Shown here in pieces: positions 35,356-45,526 of a stretch of DNA of 64,000 nt. Position 1 is the first letter of the stretch; the number at the start of each line of letters is the position of its first letter. The position numbers and the translations under genes were made by a program. The notes under the pieces were generated by a model, which was not told where the DNA came from, made no database searches, and was given only the letters and a program-made list of their open reading frames with translations. This DNA is from Parvularcula sp. BBD 1991-13. GTDB taxonomy: Bacteria > Pseudomonadota > Alphaproteobacteria > Caulobacterales > Parvularculaceae. The DNA lies in assembly GCA_001657385.1 (NCBI GenBank), contig LYSZ01000004.1, forward strand, positions 310,001-374,000, written 5' to 3'.

Positions 35356-35961
35356 ATGAAGCACGTCACTAAAAGAAAAACGGCGCTTCTCGCGGCGGCG
35401 TCGCTGCTGGCGGCGGCGACGGCCACGTCCGCCGGCGACGCCGCGCCTGCGCCGAACGAACCGGCGGCGATCTCCGCCGCGACGATCGCGGCGGGGGATG
35501 CGGCAGAAGCGCCCGCCAAGGCGGTCGCGGCGGGCAAATGGATGCTGGCGGGGGCTCTTGTCGGCGCCGTCGCCGGCGCGCTGCGTCTTGTTGGCGGGCG
35601 CGTCGTCGGCTTGGGCAAGGCGGCGCGCGCCGTTTCGGGCGCGGCCGGCGCCGCAGCCAGAACGGCGGCGAGGACCGCTGCGCGGGGTGCGGCGACGACG
35701 GCGGGCGTCGCGGCCAGAACCGCCGGCCGGCTTGCCGGCGCAACGCTGGGCGGTCCCTTGCGCTGGGCGGGCGTGACGGCGGCGGCGGGCCTTGTGGTCC
35801 TCACCGGCGCCGGGCTCTATGACGTCGAATGGATTGCGGGCCTCGTCATCGGCGCCGGCCTTGCTGTCGCCGCGATTGTCACGGTCGCCCGGTGGCGGCG
35901 CGGGGCGGTGCGCCTCTTGGCGCGGCGCAGCCGTCAGAAGATCACGATTAACGGGAATTAA
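35356..35961 (+). CDS. Ala/Gly-rich exported membrane protein
   Basis: 201 residues from the ATG at 35356, chosen because GGAG lies six bases upstream and the N-terminus KRKTALLAAASLLAAATATS then reads as a signal peptide. Further hydrophobic segments: about 68-88 ('WMLAGALVGAVAGALRLVGG'), 145-163 and 168-188 ('EWIAGLVIGAGLAVAAIVTV'), linked by an Ala/Arg-rich helical stretch with repeated 'ARTAAR' (about 98-130). Composition-biased; no family recognised. The reading frame continues upstream to 35218, but that part is not protein-like. Confidence 0.5.
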   Translation: MKHVTKRKTALLAAASLLAAATATSAGDAAPAPNEPAAISAATIAAGDAAEAPAKAVAAGKWMLAGALVGAVAGALRLVGGRVVGLGKAARAVSGAAGAAARTAARTAARGAATTAGVAARTAGRLAGATLGGPLRWAGVTAAAGLVVLTGAGLYDVEWIAGLVIGAGLAVAAIVTVARWRRGAVRLLARRSRQKITINGN

Positions 35962-36041
35962 CCAATATTTTCAGTGATTTGGAAAATCGCCCGCCGGTTT
36001 TGTCTTATTTCCGCCCCATTCTGCTTCTATAAAATTTTCAG

Positions 36042-36153
36042 TTTCGAGAGGCGCACGCCGAAGGCAAAAAAGAGCTCGCGCCCACCTGACCGACACCCTT
36101 CGCTTGCACACCACGCCCTTCAAGCCCCGCTTAGCAAAGCGGGGCTTTTTTTT
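36042..36153 (+). ncRNA. Candidate small RNA ending at a strong terminator
   Basis: A TATAAAAT box (36028-36035) lies just upstream, and a perfect terminator (36122-36153) closes the interval, with no open reading frame between. The short transcript of roughly 110 bases this implies is inference; the alternative is that the terminator simply ends the gene at 35356-35961. Confidence 0.25.
36122..36153 (+). terminator. Rho-independent terminator
   Basis: Stem AAGCCCCGCTT / AAAGCGGGGCTT with a three-base loop followed by eight T residues, 160 bases after the Ala-rich membrane protein gene and about 100 bases before rpe. Confidence 0.92.
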
Positions 36154-36253
36154 GCGCATTCGCCGCCTGTCCCGCCGGCGCCCGTCCCCCTGTGGATGAT
36201 TTTCCGCCCCCGCATATTGCTTCGCCAGCCGACATCGCGATACCTCAGAACCC

Positions 36254-36925
36254 ATGAGAAAAATCGCCGTCGCTCCGTCCATCCTCGCCGCCGATTTCGC
36301 GCGCCTGGGCGAGGAAATCGCCGCCGTGACCGCCGCGGGCGCGGATTACATCCACGTCGACGTCATGGACGGACATTTCGTGCCGAACCTCACCATCGGT
36401 CCGGCGGTGGTCAAGGCCGTGCGCGGCGCGACCGACCTTCCCTTCGATGTGCACCTGATGATTTCGCCGGTCGATCCTTACATCGAGGCCTTTGTCGAGG
36501 CGGGCGCGGACATTCTCACCGTGCATCCCGAGGCGGGCCCGCATCTGCACCGCACCCTTCAGACCATCAAGGCCGCCGGCGCCAAAGCCGGCGTGTCCCT
36601 CAACCCGGCGACGCCCGTCGCGGTCGTCGAGCCGGTGCTGGACGATATCGACCTCGTGCTCGTGATGTCGGTCAATCCCGGTTTCGGCGGTCAGAAATTC
36701 ATCCCGTCCCAGCTTGCGAAAATCGAAAAGATCCGAGCGCTGATCGATGCGTCCGGCCGCGACATCGCCCTGGAGGTCGACGGCGGCGTGGACCCGCACA
36801 CCGCGCCGCGGGCGATCGCCGCCGGGGCGGACATGCTGGTCGCCGGATCGGCGGTGTTTCGCGGCGGCGCGGCGCGCTATGCGGCCAATATCAGCGCGCT
36901 CCGTTCCGGGGCGGGGCCTGAATGA
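36254..36925 (+). CDS. rpe: Ribulose-phosphate 3-epimerase
   Basis: 223 residues. It interconverts ribulose 5-phosphate and xylulose 5-phosphate in the pentose phosphate pathway. Family motifs: '[16 protein letters not shown]', the metal-binding '[19 protein letters not shown]', '[15 protein letters not shown]' and 'LEVDGGVDP'. Its stop overlaps the next start (ATGA), so it is translationally coupled to the heparinase-family gene. Confidence 0.96.
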   Translation: MRKIAVAPSILAADFARLGEEIAAVTAAGADYIHVDVMDGHFVPNLTIGPAVVKAVRGATDLPFDVHLMISPVDPYIEAFVEAGADILTVHPEAGPHLHRTLQTIKAAGAKAGVSLNPATPVAVVEPVLDDIDLVLVMSVNPGFGGQKFIPSQLAKIEKIRALIDASGRDIALEVDGGVDPHTAPRAIAAGADMLVAGSAVFRGGAARYAANISALRSGAGPE

Positions 36926-38610
36926 GGCGCCCGCCGTCAAAGCAACATATCAGCGCGCCCCACGGGCGATCGGGAGACGGCGGCGGTTTGATTGGCCGCG
37001 TGCGGAAGGCCTGGGGCGAAAGCCTGTTCTACCAGGCGCAACTGAAAGGCCCGGCGCCGGACCGGCTGTTTCACCAGCCCGAGGACCCGAGGACGCCCGA
37101 CGCCGATCTTGCGAAATCCTTGGTGCGCGGACGGATCGCCCTCGGCGACGAAGCGGTCGACTGCGAGGGCGATCTGGAAAGCCTGTGGGACCGTGCGCGC
37201 GGCGGCGGTCTTCTTTATGCGTATCTTCAGGAATTCTCGTGGCTTGTCCATCTGAACGCGCTGGATGAGGCGGGCAGGGCGCCCGCGCGGGTTCTCGTGA
37301 AAGCCTGGCTCGACCGTTACGAGCGCTGGTCCGCGCAGGCCTGGACGCCATATTTCACCGCGGAGCGGCTGATCGCCCTGTGCGCGCATTACCCGCTGAT
37401 CCTCTCCGGCGCCGATCCGTTATGGCGCAGCCGGGTCCTCACCTCCATGGCGCGCCAGACGCGCCACCTCGCGCGCACCGCCCATTGCGCCGAGACCGGA
37501 TTCGAACGGCTGATGACGGCGCTCGGCCTCAGCGTCGCCGGCTTCTGCCTGCCCGGCTGCGAAGGGCCGGCCGAACGCGGGCTGGAGATGGTGCGCCGCG
37601 AGCTGCGGTTGCAGTTTCGCGCCGATGGCGGCCATGTCAGCCGCAACCCGTCGCGGCAGCTCAAGGCCGCCCTGCGTCTGCGGACTCTCGCGGCGGCGAT
37701 GGCCGCGCGCGGCGGCCAGCCGCCCGGTTTCCTGCGCCATATGGTCGTGCGCGCGAGCGCCATGGCGGTATTCTTCCGTTGCGGCGACGGCGGTCTGGCG
37801 GTGTTCAACGGCGGCTATGAAGACGACGGCCGGGCCGTTCTGGCGGCGCAGAAAGCCGTCGACGCAGACGCCGCGCCGGCTGATTTCGCGCGCCATTCCG
37901 GCTATCACCGCCTCAGCGCGGCGCGTTCCCTGTTGATTGTCGACGCGGCGAGCGACGCCGGCGAGCGGCATGCGTTCAAAAGCGCCGGCTCCTTGCATTT
38001 TTCTTCCGGGCGCGCCCGGCTCTTTGTCAATTGCGGCAATGGCGGCCACCGCTCGGCGGAGTGGCGCAAGGCGCTGGAGCGCCGCGCCGCCCACACGGCG
38101 CTGTCTTTCGAGATATCGCCGCCGGTGTCCTTCGGCGAGACCGTCCATCGCCGCGCGGAGGAGGCGCAGGGGCAGCTCCTTGAAATCAAGCGGCAAATCC
38201 TGACGGCGCGCACCGACAACGCCAGTTGCATGCGCCGGCTCTACCTTTCCGCCGACGGCGGGGACATGCGGGGCGAAGACGCGATCTTCGACGCGCCCCG
38301 CGACCTCGTCGCCAACGCGGTGCTGCGGTTTCATCTGCATCCTTCGGTGCGCGCGTCGCTCGCCCGCGACCGGCGGTCGGTCATTCTCCTCCTGCCGAAC
38401 AAGGAGGGCTGGCGCTTCAAGGCCGACTGCCCCCAGATCCAGCTTGAGAAAAGCGTCTATTGCGGCGGCGGGGCGGCGCCGGCGGCGACCGAGCAGATCG
38501 TGCTGCGTCCGCCGGCTGAGATCGCAGAGGCGCCCGGCGCGGCGGACATGTCCGGCGGGCGGGTCGCCATACGCTGGGCGCTCAGGCGCCTTGATGCGGT
38601 ACAGGCTTGA
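36922..38610 (+). CDS. Heparinase II/III family protein
   Basis: 562 residues. The N-terminal (alpha/alpha) helical region (about 60-330, '[20 protein letters not shown]', '[20 protein letters not shown]') is followed by a beta-rich C-terminal part with '[18 protein letters not shown]', the layout of polysaccharide lyases of the Hepar_II_III type. Many alphaproteobacteria carry this uncharacterised homologue between rpe or rsmB-type genes and purH, so it may act on an envelope or exopolysaccharide rather than heparin. No signal peptide is seen at this start, which coincides with the rpe stop. Confidence 0.85.
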   Translation: MRRPPSKQHISAPHGRSGDGGGLIGRVRKAWGESLFYQAQLKGPAPDRLFHQPEDPRTPDADLAKSLVRGRIALGDEAVDCEGDLESLWDRARGGGLLYAYLQEFSWLVHLNALDEAGRAPARVLVKAWLDRYERWSAQAWTPYFTAERLIALCAHYPLILSGADPLWRSRVLTSMARQTRHLARTAHCAETGFERLMTALGLSVAGFCLPGCEGPAERGLEMVRRELRLQFRADGGHVSRNPSRQLKAALRLRTLAAAMAARGGQPPGFLRHMVVRASAMAVFFRCGDGGLAVFNGGYEDDGRAVLAAQKAVDADAAPADFARHSGYHRLSAARSLLIVDAASDAGERHAFKSAGSLHFSSGRARLFVNCGNGGHRSAEWRKALERRAAHTALSFEISPPVSFGETVHRRAEEAQGQLLEIKRQILTARTDNASCMRRLYLSADGGDMRGEDAIFDAPRDLVANAVLRFHLHPSVRASLARDRRSVILLLPNKEGWRFKADCPQIQLEKSVYCGGGAAPAATEQIVLRPPAEIAEAPGAADMSGGRVAIRWALRRLDAVQA

Positions 38611-38703
38611 TTTACTTGTCCCCGGCCTTCGTTTATGGCCAATCTGCCGTTCATGACGGGCATGTCGTTTACGGGGGACGGTTGAGGGCGAAAGCGGCGA
38701 GGC

Positions 38704-39903
38704 ATGATCAGGAAGTTCATCAACAGGGCGTTTGGCCGGGACGCGGCGGCTGAAAAACTGGCCGCGCGCAACGCCATCGACCTGCCGTCCCTGCTGGCGC
38801 GCCCGCCGCGCAAGATCGACCTGCGCCTTGCCCGCCGCATGGTCGCCGGACGCCGGGTGCTGGTGACCGGCGCGGGCGGCACCATCGGCTCCGAGCTTTG
38901 CCGGCAGATCGCCGCGATGGAGCCCGAACGCCTGGCGCTGGTCGATAACGGGGAGCTGGCGCTTTACACTATCGATCTTGAGCTGCGCGAGCGGGGGCAT
39001 GGCGACATGATCACCGCCAACCTGACCGACGTGTGCCGCGACGCGCATCTGGACCGCGTCTTCGAGCGCGAGCGCCCCGACATCGTGCTTCACGCGGCGG
39101 CCTTCAAGCATGTGCCCATCGTCGAGCACAATCGCTGCGCCGGCGCGCTGACCAACGTGCTCGGCGCCCGGAACGTTTTCGATCGGGCGATCGCCCACAA
39201 GACCGATACGGTGGTGTTCATCTCCACCGACAAGGCGGTCAATCCGACGAGCTTCATGGGCGCGACCAAGCGGATCGCGGAACTTTACGCTCAGGCGCTC
39301 GACGTCGCGCAGAGCGACACCCGTTTCGTGACCGTGCGGTTCGGCAACGTACTCGGCTCCACGGGTTCGGCGGCGCTCCTGTTCCAGCGCCAGATCGAGT
39401 ATGGCGGGCCGGTGACGGTCACCCATCCGGACATCATGCGCTACTTCATGACCACCCGCGAAGCGGTGCAGCTTGTCCTGCAGGCGGCGAGCCTCGACAG
39501 CGCCGAGATGCAGATCGTCACCCATGACGGGCGCGTCTTCGTCCTCGATATGGGCGAGCCGGTGAAAATACTCGATCTCGCCACGCGGATGATCGAGGCG
39601 AACGGCCTCACCCCCGGCAAGGACATCGAAATCAGATTCACGGGGCTTAGGCCCGGCGAGAAGCTCTACGAGGAAATCTTTCTTGATACGGACAAACTCG
39701 TGAAAACCGGCGCCGACGGCGTGCTGCTGGCCGCGCCGGCGATGATCGACCTGCCGTTGTTGAACCCGCGCCTGAACCAGGTGGTCGAGACGGCGGCGGC
39801 GGGCGAACGCGAAAGGCTCGACGAGGCGGTGCGCCATCTCGTGCCGGAATTCAGCGCCTATTCTGAAAAGGCGGCGCGCCTGCGCAAACAGTCCCAACCC
39901 TGA
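38704..39903 (+). CDS. CapD/FlaA1-type nucleotide-sugar 4,6-dehydratase (soluble form)
   Basis: 399 residues. An SDR-type NAD-binding loop 'LVTGAGGTIGSELCRQIA' at about 55-72, 'DIVLHAAAFKHVPIVEHN', and the catalytic 'STDKAVNPTSFMGATKRIAE', in which Met replaces the usual Tyr of YxxxK. That Met-x-x-x-Lys form is typical of UDP-GlcNAc inverting 4,6-dehydratases. The N-terminal membrane domain of full-length CapD/WbpM is missing, so this is the short cytoplasmic form. It probably makes a UDP-4-keto-6-deoxy sugar for surface polysaccharide or flagellin glycans. Same strand as, and close to, the heparinase-family gene. Confidence 0.9.
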   Translation: MIRKFINRAFGRDAAAEKLAARNAIDLPSLLARPPRKIDLRLARRMVAGRRVLVTGAGGTIGSELCRQIAAMEPERLALVDNGELALYTIDLELRERGHGDMITANLTDVCRDAHLDRVFERERPDIVLHAAAFKHVPIVEHNRCAGALTNVLGARNVFDRAIAHKTDTVVFISTDKAVNPTSFMGATKRIAELYAQALDVAQSDTRFVTVRFGNVLGSTGSAALLFQRQIEYGGPVTVTHPDIMRYFMTTREAVQLVLQAASLDSAEMQIVTHDGRVFVLDMGEPVKILDLATRMIEANGLTPGKDIEIRFTGLRPGEKLYEEIFLDTDKLVKTGADGVLLAAPAMIDLPLLNPRLNQVVETAAAGERERLDEAVRHLVPEFSAYSEKAARLRKQSQP

Positions 39904-39963
39904 CCCATGACCCTGGCCGCCCGCGCCGGTCGCGGCGGCGATACATTGCCTACGGAGTATATT

Positions 39964-41547
39964 ATGAGCGCTGACGATCGCGCCCGCCGCGCGTTGATTT
40001 CCGTTTCCGACAAGAGGGGCGTCGTCGATTTCGCCGCCCGCCTCGCCGCCGCCGGCGTCGAGCTGATTTCCACCGGCGGCACGGCCCGGGCCCTGCGCGA
40101 GGCCGGGCTTGACGTTCGCGACGTGTCCGACGTCACCGAGTTTCCCGAAATGATGGACGGGCGGGTCAAGACGCTGCATCCGCGCATACATGGCGGGCTC
40201 CTCGCCCTGCGGGACAATGACGAGCATGTGCGTGCGATGGAAGCGCACGGCATCGGCGGCATCGACATCCTGGCGGTCAATCTCTATCCGTTCGAGGAAA
40301 CCCTGCGGGGCGGCGGCGATTTCGCCGCCTGCATCGAAAACATCGATATCGGAGGTCCGGCGATGCTCCGCGCGGCGGCCAAGAACCACCGCTTTGTCGG
40401 CGTCGTGACGGACCCTGACGATTACGATACGGTGGCGAACGAAATCGAACAGGCGGGGGCGCTGGCGCAGGAGACGCGGCGCCGTCTCGCGGCGAAAGCC
40501 TACGCCAAGACGGCCGCATACGACGCGGCGATTTCCGGGTGGTTCGCCGGCGAGATCGGCGAGGCGTTTCCGAAACACGTCGCCGTGGCCGGGCGGCTCG
40601 CCAGCGAGCTGCGTTATGGCGAGAACCCGCACCAGCGCGCGGCGTTTTACGCAACCGGCGAGGCGCGCCCCGGCGTCGCCGGCGCGCGCCAGGCGCAGGG
40701 CAAGGCGCTCTCCTACAACAATCTCAACGACACCGACGCGGCCTATGAGCTGGTTGCCGAGTTCGACCCCGCGCGCCCCGCCGTCGCCATCATCAAGCAC
40801 GCCAACCCTTGCGGGGTCGCCGTCGCCGACGATTTGGAGACGGCCTATGCGCGCGCCCTGCGCTGCGATCCGGTCTCGGCCTTCGGCGGCATCGTCGCGC
40901 TTAACCAGACCCTGACCGGGCCGGTGGCGGAAAAAATCGTCGAGGTTTTCACCGAGGTCGTCATCGCGCCCGATGCGGACGACGCCGCGCTTGCGGTGTT
41001 TTCGAAAAAGAAAAACCTCCGCCTCCTGATCGCCGGCGGCCTGCCCTCGCCGTCCGCGCCCGGCAGGACGATCCGCCCCATCGCCGGCGGCTTCCTCCTG
41101 CAGGACCGCGACGCCAGGACGGTCGGCCCCGACGATCTGAAGGTCGTGACGAAGCGCCGGCCCGAGCCGCGGGAGATCGACGACATGCTGCTCGCCTTTC
41201 GCATCGCCAAGCATGTGAAGTCGAACGCTATCGTTTATGTGAAGGACGGCGCCAGCGTCGGCATCGGCGCCGGGCAGATGAGCCGGCTCGACTCAAGCCG
41301 CATCGCCGCGCGCAAGGCCGCCGACGCGGCGCAGGCGGCGGGCGAGGCGGCGCCGCTGACGAGAGGATCGGTGGTCGCTTCCGATGCGTTCTTTCCGTTT
41401 GCGGATGGACTTCTTGCGGCCGCGGAGGCCGGCGCGACGGCGGTGATCCAGCCGGGCGGGTCGATCCGCGACGAGGAGGTGATCGCCGCGGCGGACGATG
41501 CGGGGCTCGCCATGGCTTTTACCGGCGTGCGTCATTTCCGGCACTGA
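39964..41547 (+). CDS. purH: Bifunctional AICAR formyltransferase / IMP cyclohydrolase
   Basis: 527 residues from the ATG at 39964; the frame extends to 39907 without family sequence. It performs the last two steps of purine synthesis to IMP. N-terminal cyclohydrolase (MGS-like) domain: '[20 protein letters not shown]', '[14 protein letters not shown]' and '[16 protein letters not shown]'. C-terminal transformylase: '[13 protein letters not shown]', '[18 protein letters not shown]', '[11 protein letters not shown]' (active-site Lys-His) and '[11 protein letters not shown]'. Confidence 0.97.
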   Translation: MSADDRARRALISVSDKRGVVDFAARLAAAGVELISTGGTARALREAGLDVRDVSDVTEFPEMMDGRVKTLHPRIHGGLLALRDNDEHVRAMEAHGIGGIDILAVNLYPFEETLRGGGDFAACIENIDIGGPAMLRAAAKNHRFVGVVTDPDDYDTVANEIEQAGALAQETRRRLAAKAYAKTAAYDAAISGWFAGEIGEAFPKHVAVAGRLASELRYGENPHQRAAFYATGEARPGVAGARQAQGKALSYNNLNDTDAAYELVAEFDPARPAVAIIKHANPCGVAVADDLETAYARALRCDPVSAFGGIVALNQTLTGPVAEKIVEVFTEVVIAPDADDAALAVFSKKKNLRLLIAGGLPSPSAPGRTIRPIAGGFLLQDRDARTVGPDDLKVVTKRRPEPREIDDMLLAFRIAKHVKSNAIVYVKDGASVGIGAGQMSRLDSSRIAARKAADAAQAAGEAAPLTRGSVVASDAFFPFADGLLAAAEAGATAVIQPGGSIRDEEVIAAADDAGLAMAFTGVRHFRH

Positions 41548-41562
41548 CCCCGGAGCGCCTGG

Positions 41563-41904
41563 TTACTTCAGCAGCGCGTCCTGAACGTCCTTTGTCCAGC
41601 CGATGGTGACCTTGCCGCCGGCTTCGATCACCGGGCGCTTGATCAGGGCGGGGTTTTCTTCCATCAGCGCGATGGCCTTGGCCTCGTCCACATTGCTTTT
41701 GTCTTCCTCGCTGAGGCCGCGCCAGGTGGTCGAGCGGGTGTTAAGGAGCGCCTGCCAGCCCGCGGCTTTCGCCCATTTGGTCAGATACGCCCGGGTGACG
41801 CCGTCGACGCGCACGTCGTGAAAGTCCGGCTGTTTCCCGGCATCCTTCAGGGCGTTCAGCGCCTTGCGGCAGGTATCGCAGTTTTTCAGTCCAAAGAGTT
41901 TCAT
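41563..41904 (-). CDS. ArsC/Spx-family thioredoxin-fold protein (YffB-like)
   Basis: 113 residues from the ATG at 41904. 'MKLFGLKNCDTCRKALNALK' contains the single-Cys-pair motif CDTC of the Spx/MgsR/YffB branch of the ArsC family; 'FHDVRVDGVTRAYLTKWAKA' and 'NPALIKRPVIEAGGKVTIGW' are typical blocks (the Arg-Pro loop). Probably a cytoplasmic glutathione- or thioredoxin-dependent reductase rather than a true arsenate reductase; no arsenic genes nearby. Convergent with purH, 15 bases away, and downstream of cystathionine beta-synthase on the same strand. Confidence 0.85.
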   Translation of the reverse strand: MKLFGLKNCDTCRKALNALKDAGKQPDFHDVRVDGVTRAYLTKWAKAAGWQALLNTRSTTWRGLSEEDKSNVDEAKAIALMEENPALIKRPVIEAGGKVTIGWTKDVQDALLK

Positions 41905-41957
41905 GATCGGCGTCTTTCGAATAGGGCGAGGGCCGGGGCGGGCCGAGACAGGCCGGC

Positions 41958-43346
41958 TCACGCCACCTGCAGTCTCAGATAGTTCAACAGATCCGTGCGG
42001 GTGATCAGCCCCTCGAACTTGCCGTCCATCAGCACCACCGCCACATGGCCGCGGGCGAAGACGGGCAGCAGTTCCTCCAGTTTTTTATGGGCCTCCATCG
42101 TCTCGACCCGGTAGGTCATGGCGGCCTTGACCGGGTCCTTGAACTTGTCGCGATTGCGCACCACCGCGAAGAGGAGATCTTCCTCGTCAAGCAGGCCGAC
42201 CACCGTTCCGTCCTCGTCGAGGACGGGAAGCTGCGAGATGTCGTAGAGCTTCATCTTGCCGTAGGCCTGCATCAGCGTGTCGTCGGGCTTGACGGTGACG
42301 GCGGCGCGTTCTGAATGGCGCCGCGAGATGAGATCGGTGAGATCGCCCTTCGGCGCGCGCTTCAGGAACCCCTGGTCGTACATCCAGTAGTCGTTGAACA
42401 TCTTGGAGAGGTACTTGTCGCCACGGTCGCAGACAAAGGCCACCACGCGCTTTTTTTCCGTCTGTTCACGGCAGTATTTCAACGCCGCCGCGATGATCGT
42501 GCCGGAGGACGACCCGCCCAGCACGCCTTCCTTTTTCAATAGATCGCGCGCCGCCTCGAAGCTTTCCTTGTCGGTGATCGCGAACGCTTTTTTCACGTGG
42601 GACAGGTCGGCGATGTCGGGGATGAAATCCTCGCCGATGCCTTCCACCAGCCAGGAGCCGACATGGTTCGGGATCGCGCCGGTATTGATGTAGTCGGCGA
42701 GGATCGACCCCTTCGGATCGGCGAGGATGATCTCCGTCTTCGGCGAATGCTCCTCGTAGAACTGCGACAGGCCGGTGATCGTGCCCGCGGAGCCGACGCC
42801 GCATACGATGGCGTCCACGTCGCCGTCCATCTGGCCGAGAATTTCCGGCCCCGTGCCCTCGACATGGGCTTTCGGATTGGCGGGATTGCCGAACTGGTTG
42901 ACGAAAAACGCCCCGGTTTCCTCGGCGATGCGCTCGGCCATGTCCTGATAATATTCCGGGTGTCCCTTGCCGACGTCTGAACGGGTCAGGCGCACGTCCG
43001 CGCCGAGCGCCTTGAGGTGGAAGATCTTTTCCTGCGCCATCTTGTCGGGCACGACGATGATTGTCTTGTAGCCCTTTTGCGCCGCCACCAGGGCGAGGGC
43101 GAGCCCGGTGTTGCCGGCGGTCGCCTCGATGATCGTCCCGCCCGGCTTGATCTTGCCCTCGCGTTCGGCGGCCTCCAGCATGGCGATCCCGATTCGGTCC
43201 TTGATCGACCCGCCGGGATTGTTGGCCTCAAGCTTCAGGAACAGATCGCACGACCCCGTGTCGAGATGGGAGACTTTCACCATCGGCGTCTTGCCGATTC
43301 CCTCCAGCACGTTGTCGTAGACAGGACCGTATGGCGTATCCTTCAT
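41958..43346 (-). CDS. Cystathionine beta-synthase (PLP domain plus CBS pair)
   Basis: 462 residues from the ATG at 43346. The PLP domain (about 1-320) has the Schiff-base Lys in 'NPGGSIKDRIGIAML', the substrate loop 'EATAGNTGLALALVAA' and the phosphate loop 'GVGSAGTITGLSQF'. Two CBS repeats fill the C-terminus ('KMKLYDISQLPVLDEDGTVV', 'FARGHVAVVLMDGKFEGLIT'). Condenses serine (or O-acetylserine) with homocysteine in transsulfuration; the CBS pair may sense an adenosyl ligand. A cysteine-synthase-like activity cannot be ruled out by sequence alone. Fits with the sulfate activation operon nearby at 50158-53234. Confidence 0.9.
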   Translation of the reverse strand: MKDTPYGPVYDNVLEGIGKTPMVKVSHLDTGSCDLFLKLEANNPGGSIKDRIGIAMLEAAEREGKIKPGGTIIEATAGNTGLALALVAAQKGYKTIIVVPDKMAQEKIFHLKALGADVRLTRSDVGKGHPEYYQDMAERIAEETGAFFVNQFGNPANPKAHVEGTGPEILGQMDGDVDAIVCGVGSAGTITGLSQFYEEHSPKTEIILADPKGSILADYINTGAIPNHVGSWLVEGIGEDFIPDIADLSHVKKAFAITDKESFEAARDLLKKEGVLGGSSSGTIIAAALKYCREQTEKKRVVAFVCDRGDKYLSKMFNDYWMYDQGFLKRAPKGDLTDLISRRHSERAAVTVKPDDTLMQAYGKMKLYDISQLPVLDEDGTVVGLLDEEDLLFAVVRNRDKFKDPVKAAMTYRVETMEAHKKLEELLPVFARGHVAVVLMDGKFEGLITRTDLLNYLRLQVA

Positions 43347-43423
43347 GAGACGCTTCCTTTTTGCGATGCCTTGCGCCCGCCATACCCTATCGCCGCCGTC
43401 CGCGGCAAGGCGCCGGCGGCGGC

Positions 43424-45364
43424 TCAACGGGCGGCGCGCATCCGCGCGCGCCTGAGGTCGCGGATGAAAAAACGGGCCGGATGAAGCGCCTCGGCGACGG
43501 CGCGGTCGACGGGCGCCGGCGCGCCGGTCATGTGCGCGGCGATCATGGCGGCGGCGAGCGGCGCGGTGACGAGCCCGCGCGAGCCGAGGCCGGAAAGGAC
43601 GTAAAGTCCCGGCTCGACCTCCCCGGGCGGGCCGTCGACCTGTCTGCCGGCGCGCAGCCCGTCATAGGCGCCCCCGTAAAACCCCCAGGCCGGAACCGGG
43701 CCGACGACCGGCAGCCTGTCCGGCGCGACGCAGCGCACGCTCGCCCGCGGGCGCGCGGCCGCCGGGTCGAGGCCGGCAAGCTCGGGCAGGGCGGCGCCGA
43801 CGGCCGCGATATTGGCGCGGGTTCCCCGTGCGCTCGCCGCGGCTGCGTCGCCCGGCCGGCAGGGGACGTAGGTGGCGCCGATCACCGTTCCCCCGGCGCC
43901 TTTATCCGGCGCGGGCGCGGCGTAGGGGCCGAAGGCGTGCGCGTGCGCCGGTCCCGGCGTATCCGGGAAATGGTCGACCTGCCCCGCCGAGCCCGCCAGC
44001 GGGACCGATCGCATCTGCACGAAACGCAGGGCGTCGAGCCCGTTCGCGATGACGGCCGCGTCGACGCGCGCAAGGCCCGTTTCGGTCCGTACGCGCCATC
44101 CGTTCGGCTCTTTCGTCAGTTTAAGGACTTTACCGGCCTGCCGCGGGGCGTCGCCAAGCAGCGCGCGCACATAGGCCGGGGGCGCGACGACGCCGCCCTG
44201 CGGGAAAAACAGCCCGTCTTCCCGGGGGATCATCCATGTCTCGGGCAGGGCGCCGCGCGCGATCAGTTTTTTCTGCCGTATGCGTTCCTTTTCATCTCGG
44301 GCGTGGAGCAGGACGCCGCATGGATTGAACAGGAGCGCGTCGCATTCGCGTTGCAACGCCAGCAATACGCGCACCGCATGAAGATAGCTTTGCGCGTGGA
44401 AACGCCCCGCGGGCGTGTCGTCCGCGTCGAGGCGCGGCATGATGAGGCCGGCGGGATTGCCCGACGCGCCGCTTGCCGGCGTCAGGGTCTCGCACAGCAC
44501 GGGCGCGAGCCCCGCCCCCGCCAGCGCGCGTACGAGGCTTGCGCCGGCGATCCCCGCGCCGATCACGGCGACGCGCGCGCCCGGCCCGAGCATGCGGGCG
44601 GGCGGGGTGTCGAACCAGGGCGCATGGGCGCGCGCGAACGGCGCCGCCGCGTCGAGCCGGCCCGTCAGCATCTCGCGTTTGCGGCCGAAGCCGGGGCGTT
44701 TTTCAACCGCGAAGCCGGCGTCCCGAAGCCCCCGGCGCACCGCGCCGGCGACGGTGAAGGTCGAGCAGGTCGCGCCCGGCGCCGACAGGCGCGCCGCCTC
44801 CCGGAACAGCGCCGGCGCCCACATCGCCGGATTTTTCGCCGGCGCGAAGCCGTCGAAAAACCAGGCGTTGATCGCGGCGTCCGCCCGGCTCAGTCCCTCC
44901 AGCGCGTCGCCGTAATAAAGCGTCAGCGAGACATCCGCACTTGGATGAAGCTGATGAAAGCCCGGCTGCGCCGGCGGCAGGGCGTTGCGCAGCTCCGTCG
45001 ACTGGCGCGCCAGCGCCGGCCAGGCCGCATGGGCGCGCGCCATGTCTTCCGTGGACAGTGGATATGCTTCCGTCGAGAAGAAGTGCAGCCGCGCGCCTGG
45101 CGGCTTCGCCGCTTCGCTCCAGGCTTTCATCGTACACAGAAAGTTCAGTCCCGTGCCGAACCCAAGCTCGCCGACGCAAAACCGCGCCGATGTCGCGAAC
45201 CGGGCGGGGAGGCCGTTGCCCGCCAGAAAAACATGCGCTGTCTCCGCCGGTCCGTCCTCAGCGAAATAGATGTCGTCGAATGCGACCGAGCGCGGGGCGG
45301 GCGGGGCCGCGCCTTCGGCGCGCCAGTCGAGCCGCGCCGGTCTGATCTTTCTGTCGTCGCTCAC
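43424..45364 (-). CDS. mnmC: Bifunctional tRNA mnm5s2U biosynthesis protein MnmC
   Basis: 646 residues from a GTG at 45364 preceded by AAGGAG five bases upstream; the ORF is open further 5' but has no family sequence. The N-terminal methyltransferase (MnmC2/MnmD; about 1-235) has 'VGELGFGTGLNFLCTMKAW' and 'INAWFFDGFAPAKNPAMW'. The C-terminal FAD oxidoreductase (MnmC1; about 265-640) has the dinucleotide fold 'RVAVIGAGIAGASLVRALAG' and 'GLYVLSGLGSRGLVTAPLAA'. Together they convert cmnm5s2U to mnm5s2U at the tRNA wobble position. Confidence 0.93.
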   Translation of the reverse strand: MSDDRKIRPARLDWRAEGAAPPAPRSVAFDDIYFAEDGPAETAHVFLAGNGLPARFATSARFCVGELGFGTGLNFLCTMKAWSEAAKPPGARLHFFSTEAYPLSTEDMARAHAAWPALARQSTELRNALPPAQPGFHQLHPSADVSLTLYYGDALEGLSRADAAINAWFFDGFAPAKNPAMWAPALFREAARLSAPGATCSTFTVAGAVRRGLRDAGFAVEKRPGFGRKREMLTGRLDAAAPFARAHAPWFDTPPARMLGPGARVAVIGAGIAGASLVRALAGAGLAPVLCETLTPASGASGNPAGLIMPRLDADDTPAGRFHAQSYLHAVRVLLALQRECDALLFNPCGVLLHARDEKERIRQKKLIARGALPETWMIPREDGLFFPQGGVVAPPAYVRALLGDAPRQAGKVLKLTKEPNGWRVRTETGLARVDAAVIANGLDALRFVQMRSVPLAGSAGQVDHFPDTPGPAHAHAFGPYAAPAPDKGAGGTVIGATYVPCRPGDAAAASARGTRANIAAVGAALPELAGLDPAAARPRASVRCVAPDRLPVVGPVPAWGFYGGAYDGLRAGRQVDGPPGEVEPGLYVLSGLGSRGLVTAPLAAAMIAAHMTGAPAPVDRAVAEALHPARFFIRDLRRARMRAAR

Positions 45365-45467
45365 CGCGTCTCCTTTCGACTGGCGGCATGCATAACGCGG
45401 CCAGGGCGGGAAGGAAACGGGCGGTAAAAGACGCCGGAGAAGGACGCGGGAAGAACGCAAACCGGCA

Positions 45468-45505
45468 AAAAAACGCGCGCCGGCGGCAAGGCCGGCGCGC
45501 GGTTT
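45468..45505 (-). terminator. Rho-independent terminator of the phasin gene
   Basis: An 11-bp stem CGCGCGCCGGC / GCCGGCGCGCG with a six-base loop; on the minus strand a T-rich run (GTTTTTTTGCC) follows. It lies just after the phasin stop codon and before mnmC. Confidence 0.88.
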
Positions 45506-45526
45506 CTACGCTGAAAGCAACCGTGT

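Noticed and set aside
37420-41214. A 1264-residue open frame on the minus strand across the heparinase, CapD and PurH genes
   Set aside because: It is a shadow of three well-supported genes on the other strand; the translation is Arg/Gly/Ala/His-biased with no motif. High GC makes such long antisense frames common.
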